From contig JAITJY010000091.1 of NCBI GenBank assembly GCA_031278675.1, positions 1 through 8,682 on the forward strand: a DNA stretch of 8,682 nucleotides. Reading direction: 5' to 3'. The position numbers were made by a program, and so were the translations under genes. Origin of the DNA: Bifidobacteriaceae bacterium. Its GTDB lineage: Bacteria > Actinomycetota > Actinomycetes > Actinomycetales > WQXJ01. Numbering within the stretch: the stretch's first letter is position 1; the number at the start of each line of letters is the position of its first letter. Shown in pieces: positions 7,701 to 8,682 of the stretch. The notes beneath the pieces were generated by a model. That model did no database searches, was not told the origin of the DNA, and saw only the letters and a list, made by a program, of their open reading frames with translations.

Positions 7701-7706
7701 ACGTAG
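4701..7706 (+). CDS. UPF0182 family large integral membrane protein
   Basis: The product has 1001 residues from GTG 4701 (MFSINFPPRPPRQ); ATG 4683 would add six residues but lacks an RBS. About seven membrane helices fill the N-terminal third (roughly residues 33-53, 76-98, 127-145, 180-205, 226-243, 272-292, 298-318). A large, probably extracytoplasmic, domain follows with family signatures: RQYIQWNIEATRYAFGI, SPTFRQREQNKQYYDFPQV, THGYG, YFGTTSPTYSIV, YNTYAGNGGPNVGS, and VAPYLTLDERVYPAVVDGRI leading into WIVDGYTTTDSYPYS. From about residue 902 a Pro/Ser/acidic linker precedes a terminal amphipathic helix (DDALKAMDAADAAMKAGDWD...). The length is typical of UPF0182 (about 950-1050). Its biochemical function is unknown to me. 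It sits just downstream of the PDZ/Lon protease gene in the same orientation, as Rv3193c does with Rv3194c (from memory), suggesting a shared envelope role. Codon use matches the neighbours. Confidence 0.95.
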   Translation: MFSINFPPRPPRQPSNPTPRQPRGKPLRRSPVAWTVGILAVLALALYAASQIWTEVLWFKQINFLQVFTTQWIARIALFLAGFLVMGIVVWAAVTWAYRSRPVYAPTTDSEQVVGRYRDQFEPIRRYALIGIPAALGLFAAGNAAGRWETVLLALNSEPFGEVDPRFGLDIGFYVFQLPAIRFGVSFLMGVVLISLIAAMVIQYLYGGISLVGGTKPRLSKPARIQLGIGAAVFSLLIGVQYFLDRYSMLSQVNADGSDGAGYTAIHANIPAKLILACIAVFVAALFAVAAWRGDWKLPATGLGLMVLSAVVVGWAYPALIQNFSVKPNELDKERQYIQWNIEATRYAFGIDDVEVSAYNAETGVDPAAIRADADSTAQIRLLDPTVVSPTFRQREQNKQYYDFPQVLSVDRYEIEGEKQDTVIAVRDLKVSGIDNPQWVNLHTVYTHGYGVAAAYGNTTDDSGWPEFFEGGIPAAGALEVEEPRVYFGTTSPTYSIVGGGQDAKPVELDYPSDATEAGGEVYNTYAGNGGPNVGSLLNKVLYAIRFGSTNILFSSNVRPESQILYDRDPFVRVQKVAPYLTLDERVYPAVVDGRIVWIVDGYTTTDSYPYSEHQSLSSAALDSISTLNNVAGINSVAAQTVNYLRNSVKAVVDAYDGTVTLYAWDVDDPVLKAWTSIYSTSLEPIADISGDLMSHLRYPETLFKVQRTMLARYHVTNAGSFFGGQDFWKTPNDPTKEASIQQPPYYLTLKMPTQEEAVFSLSSTYIPAGSTSGGANILKGFLAVDSETGSTAGEVAADYGKMRLLQLPQGTSIAGPGQIQTTFETNDKVKNQIRLLQDAGTEVVRGNLLTLPVGGGLLYVQPLYVQATSGTALPALRKVVVGFGDDRVGIADTLAAALNDVEEPAPTVPEDTTGGDESSGAEPPASPSPSPSASASPSPSESAGGGGAISLDQAIDDALKAMDAADAAMKAGDWDAWAQAQKDLQAARQALEAARNSGAT
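7485..7524 (+). repeat. 24-bp repeat in the UPF0182 linker (SPSPS motif)
   Basis: The 16-base string AGTCCGTCCCCCAGCG occurs at 7485-7500 and again at 7509-7524, a 24-bp in-frame period giving two SPSPS units. It forms part of the Pro/Ser-rich spacer between the ectodomain and the final helix. Confidence 0.8.
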
Positions 7707-7712
7707 CCCCCA

Positions 7713-7731
7713 ACCGTAGGACGGTACCGTC
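7713..7731. promoter_or_regulatory. Palindrome just after the UPF0182 stop codon
   Basis: GACGGTACCGTC (7720-7731) is a perfect 12-bp palindrome. It is preceded by ACCGT (7713-7717), so the order is ACCGT-AGG-ACGGT-ACCGT and the central arm can pair with either side. There is no T-tract. It could be a protein-binding site or a weak 3'-end hairpin; the role is unknown. Confidence 0.35.
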
Positions 7732-7740
7732 TGGGTGCGT

Positions 7741-7896
7741 GGGCGGCATCGTCCACCGGGGCGGATGGGCGGCTGTGAGCGGCCGGTCCCGTCTGGCCGA
7801 ATGGGCGGCATCGTCCGTCGGGGTGCGTGGCGGCTGTGAGTGGCCGGTCCCGCGTGGCCGGGTGGGCGGCATCGTCCGTCGGGCGTGCGTGGCGGC
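7741..7896 (+). repeat. 61/62-bp imperfect tandem repeat in the spacer before the tRNA gene
   Basis: Copies begin at 7741, 7803 and 7864, each with GGGCGGCATCGTCC. Units 1 and 2 continue with GGCGGCTGTGAG and GGCCGGTCCCG blocks; unit 3 is partial and stops near 7896. A fragment of an earlier unit (GGTACCGTCTGG, 7723-7734) resembles the unit end. The period is not a multiple of three and no consistent reading frame runs through, so I read it as non-coding. The 11-mer GGGCGGCATCG also occurs at 4609-4619. Confidence 0.85.
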
Positions 7897-7934
7897 ACCC
7901 TGACCTGGACTGTTTGGGCGTTCGAGTCGCGTTC

Positions 7935-7963
7935 TTGCTTGGCGCGGCAATTTCACCTAGACT
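7935..7963 (+). promoter_or_regulatory. Promoter of the initiator tRNA gene
   Basis: TTGCTT (7935-7940) and TAGACT (7958-7963) are separated by exactly 17 bases and lie 15 bases ahead of the mature tRNA 5' end, which fits a short leader removed by RNase P. This is the best sigma-70-type promoter in the window. Confidence 0.8.
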
Positions 7964-7978
7964 GTCGGGGCTGGACGA

Positions 7979-8052
7979 CGCGGGGTGGAGCAGTTCGGTA
8001 GCTCGCCGGGCTCATAACCCGGAGGTCGGAGGTTCAAATCCTCCCCCCGCTA
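7979..8052 (+). tRNA. Initiator tRNA-fMet (anticodon CAT)
   Basis: A 74-nt cloverleaf can be folded by eye: acceptor CGCGGGG (7979-7985) with CCCCGC (8045-8050), D-arm GAGC/GCTC, anticodon stem CCGGG (8006-8010)/CCCGG (8018-8022) with loop CTCATAA and anticodon CAT at 8013-8015, variable region AGGTC, and T-arm GGAGG-TTCAAAT-CCTCC. Initiator hallmarks are present: a mismatched first acceptor pair (C1 against T72) and three consecutive G:C pairs next to the anticodon loop. The discriminator is A. The following bases are CTG, so CCA must be added post-transcriptionally. It is transcribed alone, with its own promoter and terminator. Confidence 0.97.
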
Positions 8053-8057
8053 CTGGA

Positions 8058-8098
8058 AAAGGGCTCCTGACCAGGGATAACTTGGTCGGGAGCCCTTT
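8058..8098 (+). terminator. Intrinsic terminator after tRNA-fMet
   Basis: AAAGGGCTCC (8058-8067) pairs with GGAGCCCTTT (8089-8098), continued by a T-G wobble and GACCA (8069-8073)/TGGTC (8083-8087), for a 16-bp stem with a 9-base loop. The T-run is short (three bases, part of the stem), so termination relies on the long stem. The A-run and T-run symmetry would also allow function from the other strand. Confidence 0.8.
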
Positions 8099-8343
8099 CG
8101 CATGGCTGGCGCAACCGCGCCTTGCGCCGGCGCGATCCCAGTCCCAATAGAACGGGATACCAATGGTCAGACGCTTCTTGCGCGGCCGGCCCTCGGCGGC
8201 CCCCGGCTTCGGCTGCGGGCCGGTAGCCCGGACTGGCCCAGTGGCTCCCACACGCTGGAGACCGGGTCGGCGGCGCTGCGCTCAAGGCTTGCTTGCGCGG
8301 CTTGCCGCGGTCGGCGTATCAGCGGGCGGCCTACCTTTGTCCC
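8099..8343. other. GC-rich stretch without a convincing gene
   Basis: I find no reading frame here with a good start and a protein-like composition. Structures seen are a 10-bp hairpin GCTGGCGCAA (8105-8114)/TTGCGCCGGC (8122-8131) with one T-G wobble, and a GC stem CGGCCC (8197-8202)/GGGCCG (8217-8222). The minus strand at about 8140-8200 reads RPRKKRLTIGIPFYWDWD with acceptable codons, but it has no plausible start and its frame runs through the terminator and the tRNA, so it is at most a remnant. Confidence 0.4.
8332..8337 (+). promoter_or_regulatory. Possible -10 box for a leaderless transcript
   Basis: TACCTT fits the TANNNT -10 pattern and ends six bases before the GTG at 8344, the spacing expected when transcription starts at the start codon itself, which is common in Actinobacteria. 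No good -35 is visible. Confidence 0.35.
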
Positions 8344-8508
8344 GTGTCTGGCGCGGAAACCGCCGCAGATGAGTTGCTCGCGAGTCATCCGCCCACAACT
8401 CTGGTGTGGTTCGGCGCGACGCGCACGGCGGGTGCTGCCTACGACCCAGTGGTGAAGGTGAGCGACGCCGACCTCGCCCCTTACCTCGCAGGAGGCGTAG
8501 GCGCGTGA
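8344..8508 (+). CDS. Possible small hypothetical protein, 54 residues
   Basis: I do not recognise this protein. The GTG at 8344 starts MSGAETAADELLASHP and the frame continues through TTLVWFGATRTAGAAYDP to the end at LAPYLAGGVGA, with a TGA stop at 8506-8508. It is soluble, slightly acidic, and has no Cys after the start. Third codon positions are about 70% G/C, and the composition looks more protein-like than the overlapping frames. No Shine-Dalgarno precedes the GTG, but a TANNNT box at leaderless distance does. The frame is also open upstream to a TTG at 8293, giving 71 residues, but that extension looks less natural. It lies between the tRNA terminator and the promoter of the next gene, so it would be a single-gene unit. 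It could still be a chance open frame in GC-rich DNA. Confidence 0.4.
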   Translation: MSGAETAADELLASHPPTTLVWFGATRTAGAAYDPVVKVSDADLAPYLAGGVGA

Positions 8509-8537
8509 GCGGCAGGGGAAAGGACCTCCCAAACAGA

Positions 8538-8546
8538 TGGTACACT
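8538..8546 (+). promoter_or_regulatory. Extended -10 promoter of the gene starting at 8581
   Basis: TG at 8538-8539, one base, then TACACT (8541-8546) matches the extended -10 pattern TGnTANNNT. No clear -35 is present, as is usual for this promoter class. Predicted transcription starts near 8553, leaving a leader of about 28 bases. Confidence 0.6.
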
Positions 8547-8565
8547 TAGAGCGGTTAGGGCAAAT

Positions 8566-8571
8566 GGAGGT
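8566..8571 (+). promoter_or_regulatory. Ribosome binding site for the gene at 8581
   Basis: GGAGGT is a near-perfect Shine-Dalgarno, 9 bases ahead of the ATG at 8581. It excludes the out-of-frame ATG at 8564 as the start. Confidence 0.8.
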
Positions 8572-8580
8572 GGCTATTAG

Positions 8581-8682
8581 ATGGGGTCCACGACTCTTGC
8601 GCGCGATGCGCAGGTGCTGGAGCGGTCCTTGGCTAACAACGAGGAGCAGATCAGCGTCTCGCTATCTCGCGAGACGGTTGAG
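8581..8682 (+). CDS. Start of a small-protein gene, possibly an excisionase/HTH-type antitoxin (3'-truncated by the window)
   Basis: Only the first 34 codons are visible: MGSTTLARDAQVLERSL, then ANNEEQISVSLSRETVE. The start is well supported by the GGAGGT and the extended -10 promoter. The pattern of a short polar N-terminus, a helix (ARDAQVLERSLANN) and then a beta-like strand (ISVSLSRE) resembles, from memory, the N-termini of actinobacterial HTH/excisionase-family DNA-binding proteins, often paired with a downstream PIN-domain toxin. The DNA-binding domain itself would lie beyond the window, so the functional call is weak, while the existence of the gene is fairly secure. There is no overlap with the small frame upstream. 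Confidence 0.6.
   Translation, partial: MGSTTLARDAQVLERSLANNEEQISVSLSRETVE

Noticed and set aside
6981..7898. 305-codon minus-strand frame running through the UPF0182 3' end and the 61-bp repeats
   Set aside because: It is antisense to UPF0182, and its Arg/Pro-rich N-terminus is translated from the non-coding repeat.
8012..8251. Minus-strand frame ending in GGGFEPPTSGL
   Set aside because: This tail is the well-known false translation of antisense tRNA; the frame crosses the tRNA and its terminator.
8102..8455. 117-codon plus-strand frame
   Set aside because: It has no RBS, is rich in Arg/Pro/Ser/Cys without protein-like patterning, and conflicts with the better frame at 8344-8508.

Overview
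The window is GC-rich chromosomal DNA with short intergenic gaps, GTG/TTG starts and a strong G/C bias at third codon positions. The gene families point to a high-GC actinobacterium. Two lines of evidence support this: a DUF2342-type zincin-like protein divergent from a YlbL-type PDZ/Lon protease plus a UPF0182 membrane protein (from memory, the same arrangement as Rv3195 / Rv3194c / Rv3193c in Mycobacterium tuberculosis), and an initiator tRNA of actinobacterial type without an encoded CCA end. I cannot name the species.

Layout. Positions 1-1825 (+) hold the 3' part of truB and a complete truA, joined by a GTGA stop/start overlap. These are the two classical single-enzyme pseudouridine synthases for tRNA position 55 and the anticodon arm, and both carry glycine/alanine-rich insertions. 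Positions 1853-3226 (-) encode the DUF2342/Zincin_2-like protein, convergent with truA. A 48-bp divergent intergenic region leads to the plus-strand YlbL-like membrane protease (3275-4558), whose N-terminus is a 9-bp tandem repeat (NQA array). After a 142-bp gap with a nested hairpin comes a ~1000-residue UPF0182 seven-helix membrane protein (4701-7706).

Positions 7707-7978 are non-coding: a palindrome, a 61/62-bp imperfect tandem repeat and a clear -35/-10 promoter. The promoter serves an initiator tRNA(fMet) (7979-8052), which is followed by a 16-bp-stem terminator. From 8099 to 8343 I see no convincing gene. A possible leaderless 54-codon gene (8344-8508) follows. The window closes with an extended -10 promoter, a good ribosome binding site and the first 34 codons of a gene (8581 onward) that resembles the N-termini of small excisionase-type DNA-binding/antitoxin proteins; this is a weak call.

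Functionally the centre of interest is the DUF2342 - PDZ/Lon - UPF0182 trio: two protease-like proteins beside a large membrane protein of unknown function, in an arrangement that appears conserved in Actinobacteria. The rest is translation-related housekeeping (tRNA modification, initiator tRNA) plus local tandem-repeat expansions in truB, truA, the PDZ gene, the UPF0182 tail and the spacer before the tRNA.
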